The notes below the pieces were generated by a model, which searched no databases, was not told the DNA's origin, and was given only the letters and a program-made list of their open reading frames with translations. Position numbers and translations under genes: made by a program. DNA of 64,000 bases, from the NCBI GenBank assembly GCA_965222485.1, contig CBDCUC010000040.1, positions 744,001 to 808,000 of the forward strand, read 5' to 3'. Of this stretch, positions 42,423-51,901 are shown in pieces. The DNA comes from CBDCUC01 sp965222485 (GTDB lineage: Bacteria > Pseudomonadota > Alphaproteobacteria > Rhizobiales > Hyphomicrobiaceae). The number at the start of each line of letters is the position of its first letter. Position 1 is the first letter of the stretch.

Positions 42423-43031
42423 TCAGGACTCATTGACGCGGGTTTGCTGCAGTCCGATCAGCGACGGACGCAAAAATGCGATCAGATTGATGCTGCCAAA
42501 TAGCGCTGCAACCACCAGCCATAGCTGGTTCCCCAACAGCACAAAGATGTTTGTTAGAATGAGCGCAAGAGCAAAGCGATAAAGTGCTCTCTCTTCTGCG
42601 CTAACCAGATCGCCGCGCTTGCGTTTGAGGCGATAGACGGCCGCCAATCCTACAACAAAGGCCGCACCCCAACCCCACGCTGCAGGCCCTGCAAGCGTAT
42701 TGCCGGAATAGAAGGATTCGACGAAAAAGGATGCGTTAGCCAACGACCAACCCACAAACTGGGCAAAAGCAATCAAACCGCCAAGTAGATATATCGCGAC
42801 TTCCCGGCCCAGCGGCTTTTCACTGCGCCGATAAGCCCAAAAAAATGTTGGAAGAACAATAAGGACAATTGCGGCTATCGCACCGCTCTGTGCAGCCGGA
42901 GTTGACTGTAGGAAATCGCCGGTGCCTCACGGGACGAAGCTCATGAGCGATCCAATGAAATAATATGTCACGACGAACAACGCCATGATGCTGATGCCCA
43001 GCCAGTACAGTGTAAGATCGATTTGTGACAT
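42423..43031 (-). pseudogene. multi-pass membrane protein broken by an in-frame TGA
   Basis: From ATG 43031 a 34-codon stretch encodes one helix (LGISIMALFVVTYYFIG) and ends at TGA (42929-42927). The same frame then stays open for 168 codons to 42423 and encodes about four further helices. No ATG, GTG or TTG follows the TGA until TTG 42776, which would start inside the third helix. This is what a nonsense mutation in a roughly 200-residue membrane protein looks like. A sequencing error or two separate proteins are alternatives. The protein family is not recognised. Confidence 0.6.
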
Positions 43032-43180
43032 TGTCGCTCGGTGCTTCACAGCGTGACAAGGTGATCTTTGCAACACAACCACCCGCATTCGTGTATGTCT
43101 TTGGGCCATGGTCGCAGCCCTACAAAACGGTTATCGCATGAGATGGTTAGACACTAATCCAGCGAGTTCAATCTTCAACG

Positions 43181-44095
43181 CTACAGTCGGACGATACAGG
43201 CAAGCTCCTTGCCGTCGAGCGAGGCTGTCACAGAAGTGTCTCCATCTCGAAACCTAGCAATGTCTTCTTCCGCCAACGGCGATGCACCGGTCAATATTTT
43301 TTGCCCCTCAAAGACGCGGGCAAAAAATGTCTGCGGAAAGAACAGTGGGTGGACCTCACCCCACAGCCGACGCCATCGCTTCTCATCATGCCGACGAAAT
43401 TCCGACGATCCGTTCGGCACGAAAATAACGATGTAACCACCTGATTTTACGATTGCGCGCGCGGCTGCCAGCACGGCATCAACACTGGCCAGGTGCTCCA
43501 GCACATGCGAGGAGAAAAACACATCGAAGCGTTGGTGGTTTGCAGGGTCGCCGGCGAACCGCTCAAAATCATCGACGATATCAAGCTCTAAAACCTCGCG
43601 CGCAAACACGCGGTTGGGCGGAGAGATTTCATACCCCGTCATTTGGAACCCTGCGCTAGCAAGCTGGGCCGAACCGTATCCCCACGAGCACCCGTAGTCG
43701 AAGACCGTTGCGCCAGACGGCAGCCCAAGCGCTTTTAGAACGCGCGCATAATCCGATTGATCTTTGACCGAGCGCAGGACCTCGAGCGTGTAATAAGCGG
43801 GATCACGGTTCTTAGGCGTGTCGGTTTTATCCGTGCTGTAGCCGCTCAGGTAGAATGCAGAATACTCCTCCGGCGACCCTGTAGGGCGCCGGTACTGCAC
43901 AAGACAGTCACGGCAGCGCGCCAGCGATGTGACAAGGTACTTGCGGTCGACAATATCAACATTCGAGCTGCCGCAGTTTGAGCATACGAAATAGGACGGA
44001 AACGGCCACTTGGCGAGGGAGGTTACGTAGTACCGCGTTCTGTTGATGAAGTTTGCCATCCGCGCTTTCCGCTTCGCATAATCCTTGACAGGCAT
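43181..44095 (-). CDS. class I SAM-dependent methyltransferase with N-terminal zinc ribbon
   Basis: A 304-residue protein. Residues about 35-70 hold a rubredoxin-like Zn ribbon (CSNC ... CRDC); the methyltransferase motif I is VFDYGCSWGYGSAQL and a post-motif reads FFSSHVLEHL. Such fused methyltransferases often act on sugars, lipids or lipid-linked intermediates. It is downstream of, and on the same strand as, the ATP-grasp / transglutaminase-7TM / retropepsin trio, with a 128-bp gap; a shared pathway is possible. Substrate unknown. Confidence 0.8.
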   Translation of the reverse strand: MPVKDYAKRKARMANFINRTRYYVTSLAKWPFPSYFVCSNCGSSNVDIVDRKYLVTSLARCRDCLVQYRRPTGSPEEYSAFYLSGYSTDKTDTPKNRDPAYYTLEVLRSVKDQSDYARVLKALGLPSGATVFDYGCSWGYGSAQLASAGFQMTGYEISPPNRVFAREVLELDIVDDFERFAGDPANHQRFDVFFSSHVLEHLASVDAVLAAARAIVKSGGYIVIFVPNGSSEFRRHDEKRWRRLWGEVHPLFFPQTFFARVFEGQKILTGASPLAEEDIARFRDGDTSVTASLDGKELACIVRL

Positions 44096-44223
44096 AGAAC
44101 ATATCGGACTGCCAACACCCGGTAGCCGCTATTCTGCTGCGTCTTTTACGGCAAGCAGATTGGTCATCGCAAGGTCGTTGCCAGCTAATGCGCTTGGAGA
44201 GACATGCTACGGCAACTTCGCCA

Positions 44224-45180
44224 TTACCCTGCGACGCCAAACGTCTCTCTGGCGAAGTCCACTCTGTCGGAGACTGATCGGTCTGTTGCCGTCCAATTCT
44301 CGACAGCCTCAATGCGAGGCCGCAGACCGGCGCGGTTCGCGATCTGAATATTCAATCCTGGGCGCGCATTTAGCTCTAGAACCAAAGGTCCACGCTCTCG
44401 ATCGAGAACAATATCCACACCCTGGTAGCCGAGCCCTGTCAGATTGTACGTCTCTGCGGATATCTCCAATATGCGCTGCCAGTTAGGTATCTGCACGCCA
44501 GATGCAGATGCGCGCGTATCGGGGTGTTCGAATGCAATGCGGTTGCGCCATACGCCGGATAGTGTTTTTCCTTGCGCAATGTCCACGCCAACCCCGAGCG
44601 CGCCTTGATGGAGATTGGCCCGCCCGCCCGACATCTTGGTCGGCAGACGGACCATGGCCATGATCGGCACGCCCATATATATAATGACGCGAATATCTGG
44701 CACGCCCTGATAAGTGATTTTTTCAAATACCTGGTCGAACTTTACGCAGTATTCGATGAGTACCGTGTCAGGCTGGCCGCCGAGACTGAAGACACCGCCT
44801 AGCGCATTTTGAATGTGGAAGCGCAGATCCATTTCGCTCAGAATGTCGCCACTGCTCTTTTGATATAAATCTCCAATACGGCCGGTGATTACAACAATGC
44901 CATCACCACCAGCGCCGTTGGCCGGTTTCACAACAAACTGCTGGTAAGGTGCAACAATCGATGCAAACCGTCTGACGTGCGCGGCGAACTCGATAACTCC
45001 AAAGAGTGGAGGCACACCAAGCCCCGCCGCTTCTGCCAGCTTCTTCGTCTTAATCTTGTCGTCGACAAGTGGATACAACCGGCGGGGATTGTTTGGGAGA
45101 ATAACGTCGGCGTTGCGTTCGTTCAGGCCGACGATTCCTTTCTTTTTTAATGTGCGGGCCAGTGTAAGCATCACATTCAT
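44224..45180 (-). CDS. ATP-grasp alpha-L-glutamate-ligase-like protein (RimK family)
   Basis: A 318-residue ATP-grasp protein. ATP-binding features are visible: FVVKPANGAGGDGIVVI and LGYQGVDIVLDRERGPLVLELNARPGLNIQ (shown here as two ends of the ligase domain). It is the last member of a conserved trio; its ATG overlaps the upstream stop by 4 bp. It probably forms an amide or peptide-like bond on an envelope substrate; the acceptor is unknown. Confidence 0.85.
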   Translation of the reverse strand: MNVMLTLARTLKKKGIVGLNERNADVILPNNPRRLYPLVDDKIKTKKLAEAAGLGVPPLFGVIEFAAHVRRFASIVAPYQQFVVKPANGAGGDGIVVITGRIGDLYQKSSGDILSEMDLRFHIQNALGGVFSLGGQPDTVLIEYCVKFDQVFEKITYQGVPDIRVIIYMGVPIMAMVRLPTKMSGGRANLHQGALGVGVDIAQGKTLSGVWRNRIAFEHPDTRASASGVQIPNWQRILEISAETYNLTGLGYQGVDIVLDRERGPLVLELNARPGLNIQIANRAGLRPRIEAVENWTATDRSVSDRVDFARETFGVAG

Positions 45181-46700
45181 TCCTTGGCCAGCTCACGGAA
45201 GCGCCGCAGTTCCAGCAATCGGTAACCGGTGTACCTGCCCAGTAGAACTGTCGCGGCGAGGAGCAGTAGCAGGAGCTCAGGAAACGTGAACAATAGGTGC
45301 TCGGCCATCGGAAGTGTCATCAACAGATAACACAACGTGGCAATTGCGAGGCTTCCGATAGCCTGAGTGATTGCCTCAGCCGCGCCGCGCTCATCCCAGA
45401 TTACTGAAACGCGCTCGATCGTCATGGCCATGATGACCATTGGGAACAAGGCAACTGATAGACCGCGCTGAAAACCTAGCGAATTGGTAAAAACACTCAG
45501 GACAGCCATCAAAAGCAGAACAAATATCAGCACGGAGGCTAGGCGCGGCACGAGAAGAAGCTTCAGGTTTTCAAGGTAGAACCGAAAAAGCAGTCCCATT
45601 GCCACGACCGTGGAAAAAAGGATTATGCCCCAGACGAGCTGAGTTTCGCGAAACGCCAATGCGATCAAGACCGGCATAAAAGTACCAAGACTCTTAAAGC
45701 CAATCACGTTTCGCAACACAACAAGCAGGACGATCCCAAGCGGCACGACCAGCAGAACGCGATAGACATCCTGACTGGCGATCGGAAGGCTGAACAGCGA
45801 GAAAGTGACCAGCTCATTCTGCATTTTTTTGCCGCGAGCCAATGCCAGATTCAATGCGTCTTGCTCCAGTCGGATGATCGACGTAGAGAACTTCATACTC
45901 TTTCCGCCGTTCAAGGTCGCAATCGGCTCTGATCCGCGTGACCACGGTAGAAACGTCCACGGAACACCTGCTTCATTACTCTCCAGTGCGAACGGCTTCC
46001 ATTGGCCATCTTCAAAAACTTCCAACCAGTACTGAGTATCGATGTCACCGCGTTTAGACTTGAGGTCTATGCCGTTGACCCGTCGCGCTGCAACCCCGTT
46101 GAGCGACAGTAATGCGATTGCGGCGTCTGCTTTTCGGGCGTCCTTAGGCGTGCTGGTGTCCCGTTCCGTGATGCTGTCGAGGGCTTCATCTTCCGACAAC
46201 TGCTGCAGCAGGCCCTTTGTAAGGGTTTCTGTATCGGAGGACTCAGCAAGCGCCTTTTTCAAAAGCGCTCTTGCTGCTATTTCTTGCGCTTCGCTCAATT
46301 CGGGTTTTTGGACCTCGGGAACCTCTGCAATATCTTGCTCGGCCTTGTCCTCGTATATGTAAATCAGCGAGCGAACAAAAATGGTTTGCGGCCCGCTCAC
46401 CTTTCTTGCCGAAAGCTGCAGCTCGCGATTGTCGCCCTTTTTGGATTTCGATGTACCGTAGTTTGGTGCCACAACGCTTTCTCGAATGATGTCGACACCA
46501 GGCGCCTTGCGCGGGATCTTGACCGTGAGTTTTACAGGTTCTCCCGTTCCCTCGAATGAAATTCGTTTCTCAACCTCCCACGCGGATGCCAAAGCCCCAG
46601 GCGCTAAAGGAAGCCCTATGACGAATGCTTTGTAAGCAAAAACGGCCAGGCCAATGACAGTAAGGACTGCTGCGAGGATGTAGACGTGCAAATTTCGCAT
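45177..46700 (-). CDS. inactive transglutaminase fused to a seven-helix membrane domain
   Basis: A 507-residue protein: N-terminal helix (about 7-30), an extracytoplasmic transglutaminase-like domain (about 40-290) without an evident catalytic Cys, and about seven membrane helices to the C-terminus. This is the 'inactive transglutaminase + 7TM' architecture, which is genetically linked to an ATP-grasp ligase and a retropepsin-like protein. Likely a substrate-binding membrane scaffold for the trio. Confidence 0.85.
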   Translation of the reverse strand: MRNLHVYILAAVLTVIGLAVFAYKAFVIGLPLAPGALASAWEVEKRISFEGTGEPVKLTVKIPRKAPGVDIIRESVVAPNYGTSKSKKGDNRELQLSARKVSGPQTIFVRSLIYIYEDKAEQDIAEVPEVQKPELSEAQEIAARALLKKALAESSDTETLTKGLLQQLSEDEALDSITERDTSTPKDARKADAAIALLSLNGVAARRVNGIDLKSKRGDIDTQYWLEVFEDGQWKPFALESNEAGVPWTFLPWSRGSEPIATLNGGKSMKFSTSIIRLEQDALNLALARGKKMQNELVTFSLFSLPIASQDVYRVLLVVPLGIVLLVVLRNVIGFKSLGTFMPVLIALAFRETQLVWGIILFSTVVAMGLLFRFYLENLKLLLVPRLASVLIFVLLLMAVLSVFTNSLGFQRGLSVALFPMVIMAMTIERVSVIWDERGAAEAITQAIGSLAIATLCYLLMTLPMAEHLLFTFPELLLLLLAATVLLGRYTGYRLLELRRFRELAKE

Positions 46701-46709
46701 TAAAGTCGC

Positions 46710-47222
46710 CTATCTTTTCTTGCACCGGCCAGAGACCAAAAAGGACCTGCTTGAATCGACCAGTATGCGGTTACCTAAAAAGTCCCGCCCAATAAGCACC
46801 TGATAGTTCATGGAAGATCGATCGGCCAATGTGAATTCTTCCACTCCCGTTTTTCCTCCGACGCAGACTTTGATCTTAATTACAGGACGCCGAGTCATCT
46901 CTGCACCGGCCCGCCGAATTCGCACGAACCTCTCGACCTTTCGCTTGATTTGGAGTGTTTTACCGGACTGGTTTTTAATGGCAAAGGTAACCCACCTCTT
47001 GCCCTTTTTTTTGAAAATTTCGTACTCGGGAGCGTTAATCGACGACGACTTTGCACCGGTGTCGAGTTTCGCTTTTAGTGGGGCGGTACCGTCATTGAAC
47101 CAGGCATTTTCAACATATCCTGCAACAATCGGGTCATCGGCCCGCGTCTGCGTCGAATTTATAAGACCAAATGCCAGGGGCGCGAAAAAGACAAGGTTGC
47201 TAATCCAAATACGTCGCGTCAC
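46710..47222 (-). CDS. RimB-like exported retropepsin-fold protein
   Basis: A 170-residue secreted protein of the 'putative ATP-dependent zinc protease' family. After a signal peptide (about 1-28) comes the aspartyl motif AKLDTGAKSSS and the downstream strand YQVLIGRDFLGNRILVD, as in single-domain retropepsin-like folds. GTG 47222 is chosen because a GAGG site precedes it and the signal peptide is then normal; the frame extends to 47450. Nine bp before the next trio gene. Confidence 0.8.
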   Translation of the reverse strand: MTRRIWISNLVFFAPLAFGLINSTQTRADDPIVAGYVENAWFNDGTAPLKAKLDTGAKSSSINAPEYEIFKKKGKRWVTFAIKNQSGKTLQIKRKVERFVRIRRAGAEMTRRPVIKIKVCVGGKTGVEEFTLADRSSMNYQVLIGRDFLGNRILVDSSRSFLVSGRCKKR

Positions 47223-47509
47223 GGGGGTGATCCTCAAGTCAGTGAATTGATGTGCTGTACCACGACCATCCATCAAGAAAGTTGCTGTGTCTACCAGCAA
47301 ACTGATGGCGCATACTGAAGTCGTCACGGTAATGTCAAGCTTATTAGCATGGGAAAAATACACAGACCTGCCACCCAATAGTTGGCCACAGTATCCGAAC
47401 GCGCGCGCCAGATCCGAACGACCGCTGAATTGGCGCAATATGCCTTGCAAGCCTCTGGCTTGATGGGACTGCAGCGCCTAATATCGAGACATTGCAAGCG
47501 GGAAAGTCA

Positions 47510-48943
47510 ATGGAAGAACGGGTTCCAGAGTTACTTGCGCTGTCTATTGTGGCACTTGTCGCTGTGTCGATGGGGCTGGTCATGTCGCGCCTGCGCCAAT
47601 CGCCAATCGTCGGCTACATCCTGGCCGGTGTACTGCTGGGCCCGACGGTCATCGGATTTGTGCCGCGTGCCGAGGCAATTCCCCTTATGGCCCAACTCGG
47701 CGTCCTGCTTCTCCTGTTTGTCATCGGCATGGAGATCTCGCTACGCGCATTTATTCTCGATCTGCGGCCAGCAGTCTTGACCGTCGCCGGGCAGTTGGGC
47801 GTCGCACTTGCATTGATGGGCCTCTTTTCGCTGTGGCTCGGATGGACCACGCGGCAGGCAGTGCTGCTCGCATTCGTCATGACCATGTCGTCCACCGCAG
47901 TCGCGCTCAAGATGCTGGAAGATATCGATGAGTTGCGCTCCGATCTAGGTCGTATCGTGATCGCGGTCATGATTGCGCAGGACATTGCTATTGTCCCAAT
48001 TCTGATTCTGTCGAAAGCTCTTGGTAGCGGTGCCGAGCTGGATGCCTCAATCCTGCTAGCCTTGGTCGTGGCGGTTGGTGGGCTTATCCTCATCGTGCGC
48101 GCATTGGGCCGCCCCGGTAAGATCAATATCCCCTGGTCGCACCTGCTTGAACCGCGCGTCGAGTTGCGCACTCTGGCAGCACTTGCGTTCTGCTTTGTCG
48201 CCGCCACCACGACCGGCATCCTTGGGCTGTCGCCCGTCTACGGCGCCTTTATTGCCGGCCTGTTCATCGGCAAGACCAACCTGCGCTCACAGACCATTCA
48301 CGTGATGGAACCCATCCAGGGTGTACTGATGGTTCTCTTCTTCGTCGCCATCGGGCTTCTGCTCGATGTTGACTTCATCATAGCTAACCTCGGCGTGGTC
48401 GTTGCCTTCGTCGTTGGCGTTCTCGCCATCAAATCTCTGACCAATATTTTGATCCTGCGCGCCGTTGGATTGTCATGGCCTGACGCGTTCGCTGCAGGAT
48501 TGGTCATGGGTCAAATCGGCGAGTTTTCATTTGTTCTTGCTGGCGTGGGCGTCGCCAACGGCCTGCTTGATAAAGATGGTTACAAACTTGCCATTGCAGT
48601 GATTGTACTGTCGCTATTGCTCAGCCCGGTCTTTATGTCCCTGGTGCGTCGCGTCCATTCGGCAACCGTTATGGGTTTTGTCAGCCTTCAAAAGGCGCTG
48701 AGTTTTGCTTATTCGAGAGAATTGAGCGAATTGAACCGCCTGCAACGCGCGCTGGTACGCACGTCACGCACACTTGAGCAGACGGTCAAAGTTAGTCGCT
48801 TCTACGGCCAGACCACCAATGCCGTCAAAACTAATGGCGAAAAGGACGATGCCGCCGCCACCGAAAAGCCCGCTGCGCTGGCTACCGAGAGCACTGAAGG
48901 ATCCGCCGCCAAAGGTTCAAGCGGCAAGGATCGCGAGAGCTGA
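47510..48943 (+). CDS. Kef-type cation/proton antiporter (CPA2)
   Basis: A 477-residue inner-membrane protein with about 12-13 helices. CPA2 marks include IVGYILAGVLLGP, the acidic helix VMTMSSTAVALKML and the VIAVMIAQDIAIVPIL stretch with the essential Asp. It lacks the C-terminal RCK/TrkA-N domain of KefB/KefC; the tail (about 385-477) is a short Ala/Ser/Lys-rich coil. Likely K+ or Na+/H+ exchange. ATG 47510 is preferred to TTG 47492. Confidence 0.87.
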   Translation: MEERVPELLALSIVALVAVSMGLVMSRLRQSPIVGYILAGVLLGPTVIGFVPRAEAIPLMAQLGVLLLLFVIGMEISLRAFILDLRPAVLTVAGQLGVALALMGLFSLWLGWTTRQAVLLAFVMTMSSTAVALKMLEDIDELRSDLGRIVIAVMIAQDIAIVPILILSKALGSGAELDASILLALVVAVGGLILIVRALGRPGKINIPWSHLLEPRVELRTLAALAFCFVAATTTGILGLSPVYGAFIAGLFIGKTNLRSQTIHVMEPIQGVLMVLFFVAIGLLLDVDFIIANLGVVVAFVVGVLAIKSLTNILILRAVGLSWPDAFAAGLVMGQIGEFSFVLAGVGVANGLLDKDGYKLAIAVIVLSLLLSPVFMSLVRRVHSATVMGFVSLQKALSFAYSRELSELNRLQRALVRTSRTLEQTVKVSRFYGQTTNAVKTNGEKDDAAATEKPAALATESTEGSAAKGSSGKDRES

Positions 48944-49189
48944 GCAGGGTTCCGGTCCGGTGCAGCTATTGAGGACTTGCCTACGCACGTCCATTGGCGG
49001 CAACAATCGTTTGGCGAAGTGAAGATAAGTCTACGCTGACTAAATCCGTTCGCCTCCCCCACACCTGCTCCAACGTGTATGTTGTGACGGATGCATCGGG
49101 TTAGGTGAGGTGCGCGCGCCATCGGCCAAAAAAAGCTTCAAGTTGGTCGTCTGCGCCAAGCCTCAGCTCCACCACAACCAAGGCGCAAT

Positions 49190-49573
49190 CTATTTCAGAA
49201 ACTTGGAGATCCATCCGGCTGCCAACAATACGGCCGACATGCCGATGATTTGGTAGAGCGGCACGAACAGCAGGATCAGTCCATCCTGCGCATCTGGACT
49301 GGGATTGTCCACGAATGTCGTCCAGTAAGCGAATACGGAAAACCCACCTGCAGCAACGGTCGCAACGAGAAGTACAACGCTGAGCAAGGTAGAGTGAGAA
49401 AATGACGGCGCGCGAAAGTACGCCAACATAAAAGGTGCGATCGCCCAAGCGCCGAAAATCAGCCCCAAACCGATCAGGAAGAGGCTGGATTGGTCTCCTG
49501 CATAAAGGACCATTGCCAGGCTGAACATGCCACCGAGTGCGGCAGTTACCCGGGTTAGTAGCGCTATGTTCAT
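49190..49573 (-). CDS. small four-helix membrane protein
   Basis: A 127-residue hydrophobic protein with about four membrane helices and few charged residues. No family recognised. ATG 49573 follows GAGGGGC; the longer frame to 49648 has no such site. Convergent with the antiporter gene, divergent from the GFA gene. Confidence 0.6.
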   Translation of the reverse strand: MNIALLTRVTAALGGMFSLAMVLYAGDQSSLFLIGLGLIFGAWAIAPFMLAYFRAPSFSHSTLLSVVLLVATVAAGGFSVFAYWTTFVDNPSPDAQDGLILLFVPLYQIIGMSAVLLAAGWISKFLK

Positions 49574-49919
49574 TGCCCCTCGCAATGTTGCATGTCTGAA
49601 TGTGTTTATAACGCGTGTTTGCTGCGTCGAACAGCGCTCGTGCGACATGGGCCAAAACCCTACCCACAGAGCGTGCCGGTTTTTTTGAACCGCACCTCGC
49701 GGTTGTCGCGGCCGCCGGTTATGGCATCGAAAGTTCCGGGCAAGGCATCTTGTGTTTCACGGGGGAAATTTGTGTCGTAACCCGATGCTACAGCTATCGG
49801 GGTATTGGCACGTCCAACGCGACGTTTGCGTCTGGCGGGAGCAGCGGTATGGTCTTATTGTTGTCTTTGATGGGCCGCTGAAGCGGCCAGCGTTCGCAGT
49901 AACATCGTCTGAGGTTGCT

Positions 49920-50366
49920 ATGAAACTACCAGTCACCGGAGGCTGCAGGTGCGGCTCGATCCGATACCAATGTTCCGCCGAACCAGCATTTTCCTGGAAA
50001 TGTCATTGCCGAGATTGTCAGCAGGCGAGCGGCGGCGCGTACTGCCCGGTAATGTATGTTCCCAAGTCTGCGATGACGATCACAGGCACAGCCGAATATC
50101 ACGACGTAGAGGCGGAGAGCGGAAATAAGGTTAGCCGCGGGTTCTGCGCCAAGTGCGGATCAAATCTATTCGTTCTTGCCGATCTTGTACCGGATCTGCA
50201 TGGCATCTGGGCATCAAGCCTGGACGATCCGGACAACTTTAGACCTCAGGTACACGTCTGGACAGGCAGTGCATCGTCATGGAACGAGATTGGCGATGGT
50301 TTGCCCAGAATTGAGAAGGCGCCGAACGAAGAGCAGTTCAATGCGCTTCTGGCTGAAAACAAATAG
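49920..50366 (+). CDS. GFA (glutathione-dependent formaldehyde-activating) family protein
   Basis: A 148-residue Zn protein. Zn ligands are in GGCRCGSIRY, KCHCRDCQQASGG and GFCAKCGSNLF. The GFA family binds formaldehyde-glutathione adducts in methylotrophs, although many members have other or unknown roles. ATG 49920 after GAGG. It is 11 bp before a glutathione S-transferase gene, suggesting a small thiol-detoxification operon of three genes. Confidence 0.88.
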   Translation: MKLPVTGGCRCGSIRYQCSAEPAFSWKCHCRDCQQASGGAYCPVMYVPKSAMTITGTAEYHDVEAESGNKVSRGFCAKCGSNLFVLADLVPDLHGIWASSLDDPDNFRPQVHVWTGSASSWNEIGDGLPRIEKAPNEEQFNALLAENK

Positions 50367-50377
50367 ATTGGGTTGCA

Positions 50378-51034
50378 ATGATTGACCTTTATACCTCAAC
50401 GACACCGAATGGCTGGAAGGCATCGATCACACTGGAAGAGCTCGCACTGCCATATACGACGCACTACATCCGGCTTGGCAATAACGACCAGAAACAACCC
50501 GACTACCTCAAAATAAATCCAAACGGACGCATACCTACGATCATCGACCGGGACGAAGACGATTTCGCCGTCTTCGAGTCTGGCGCCATTATGATCTACC
50601 TTGCAGAAAAAACCGGACGTCTCCTTCCAACAGCTATGAAACCGCGATCACAAGTTCTCCAGTGGCTGATGTTTCAAATGGGCGGCGTCGGCCCGATGCA
50701 GGGTCAGGCCAACGTATTTTTCAGATATTTTCCGGAAAAGATTCCGTCGGTGATCGCGCGGTACCAGAATGAAACCAAGCGGCTCTACACAGTGCTCGAT
50801 ACCAGGCTGCGCGACCACGAATATCTCGTCGACGATTACAGCATTGCCGACATTGCCCATTGGGCTTGGGTTCGCTTACATTATTGGGCGGGCGTCCCCG
50901 TGGATGATTTGCCAAACCTGCAGCGGTGGATGGACGTTATGGCCAACAAGCCTGCGTGCAAGAAGGGCGTCGACGTTCCCGAGCCGTTCGAGCCAGAAAC
51001 GGCGTTGAGCGACGCAAAAGAAATCGTCAAGTGA
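50378..51034 (+). CDS. glutathione S-transferase (YfcG/Nu-like)
   Basis: A 218-residue GST: N-terminal thioredoxin-fold half with IDLYTSTTPNGWK, INPNGRIPTI and ESGAIMIYLA, and an all-helical C-terminal half (YSIADIAHWAWV). The Thr/Asn start region and motif order are like YfcG and Nu-class enzymes, which act as disulfide reductases. It sits between GFA and a second GST; the next gene starts 33 bp on. Confidence 0.87.
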   Translation: MIDLYTSTTPNGWKASITLEELALPYTTHYIRLGNNDQKQPDYLKINPNGRIPTIIDRDEDDFAVFESGAIMIYLAEKTGRLLPTAMKPRSQVLQWLMFQMGGVGPMQGQANVFFRYFPEKIPSVIARYQNETKRLYTVLDTRLRDHEYLVDDYSIADIAHWAWVRLHYWAGVPVDDLPNLQRWMDVMANKPACKKGVDVPEPFEPETALSDAKEIVK

Positions 51035-51067
51035 GTGGTGGTTCCGCCGCAAAGCGAAGTGGGTGGT

Positions 51068-51700
51068 ATGATGAAGATCTATGATTGGCACATTGCCCCG
51101 AATCCAAGGCGCCTGCACATCTATTTGGCCGAGAAGGGCCTAAAAATTCCGCTGGAAGAAGTGGGCGGCGAAGACACCAGACTCATACCAAGCTATGTCG
51201 CCAAATATCCCCACGCCATGGTGCCAATGCTGGAACTCGATGACGGCACATGCATCGGCGAAGCCATGGCGATCTGCCGCTATTTTGAAGAGATCCATCC
51301 TGATCCGCCGTTAATGGGTATCGATGCGAAAGACAAGGCAATCGTTGAAATGTGGGAAAAGCGCGCCAATGAGGAGGGCATGTTGCCGGCGTCCGAGCTC
51401 TTCCGCAACACGTCACCTGATTTTGCCGATCGAGGGCTTCCAGGCTCGGCAGAACCCATTCCTCAGGTGCCGGAATTGATTGTCCGTGCGAAGGCGCGCA
51501 TGGCACGCTTTTACCGGAAATTTGACGAACAGCTCGCAACAAATGAGTTTGTCGCAGGCCCACGCTACACCATTGCCGACATAACGACGCTGTGTGCCGT
51601 CGACTTCGGCAAATGGACTGATCTCGATATCCCCGAAGACTGTAAGAATATGCGACGCTGGTATGAGGCAGTGTCGGCCCGACCTAGCGCGCAAGCTTGA
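51068..51700 (+). CDS. glutathione S-transferase family protein
   Basis: A 210-residue GST with the YDWHIAPNPRRLHIYLAEKG thioredoxin-fold start, an ALELDDG... then GEAMAICRYFEEIHP glutathione-contact region, and YTIADITTLCAVDF in the helical half. It diverges from the preceding GST, so this is not a recent tandem copy. ATG 51068 after a GGTGG site; an adjacent ATG is equivalent. Confidence 0.86.
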   Translation: MMKIYDWHIAPNPRRLHIYLAEKGLKIPLEEVGGEDTRLIPSYVAKYPHAMVPMLELDDGTCIGEAMAICRYFEEIHPDPPLMGIDAKDKAIVEMWEKRANEEGMLPASELFRNTSPDFADRGLPGSAEPIPQVPELIVRAKARMARFYRKFDEQLATNEFVAGPRYTIADITTLCAVDFGKWTDLDIPEDCKNMRRWYEAVSARPSAQA

Positions 51701-51901
51701 GGCTTATCAGCACAAAAACGAAAACCACTGGACAATCCCGTGGTGCACCATTCGGCACTATTGGCGAAAACCGCGACAACCGAATAAAAGGCCAGCTTCT
51801 GTCCGGTTCCATAGCGCACGCAATCCGGTGTCGACCACACTTAGTCGCGCCGCCGTGGCAGGAACGTCCAAAATAGGTTTTGACAATCGGGGGATTGAGC
51901 A

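Noticed and set aside
42927..42929. Selenocysteine codon
   Set aside because: No convincing SECIS hairpin directly follows the TGA, and no sel gene is in the window; a nonsense mutation or error is simpler.
42820..43059. Open frame overlapping the broken membrane gene
   Set aside because: It is a Cys/Arg-rich shadow in another frame; the membrane frame has coherent helices.
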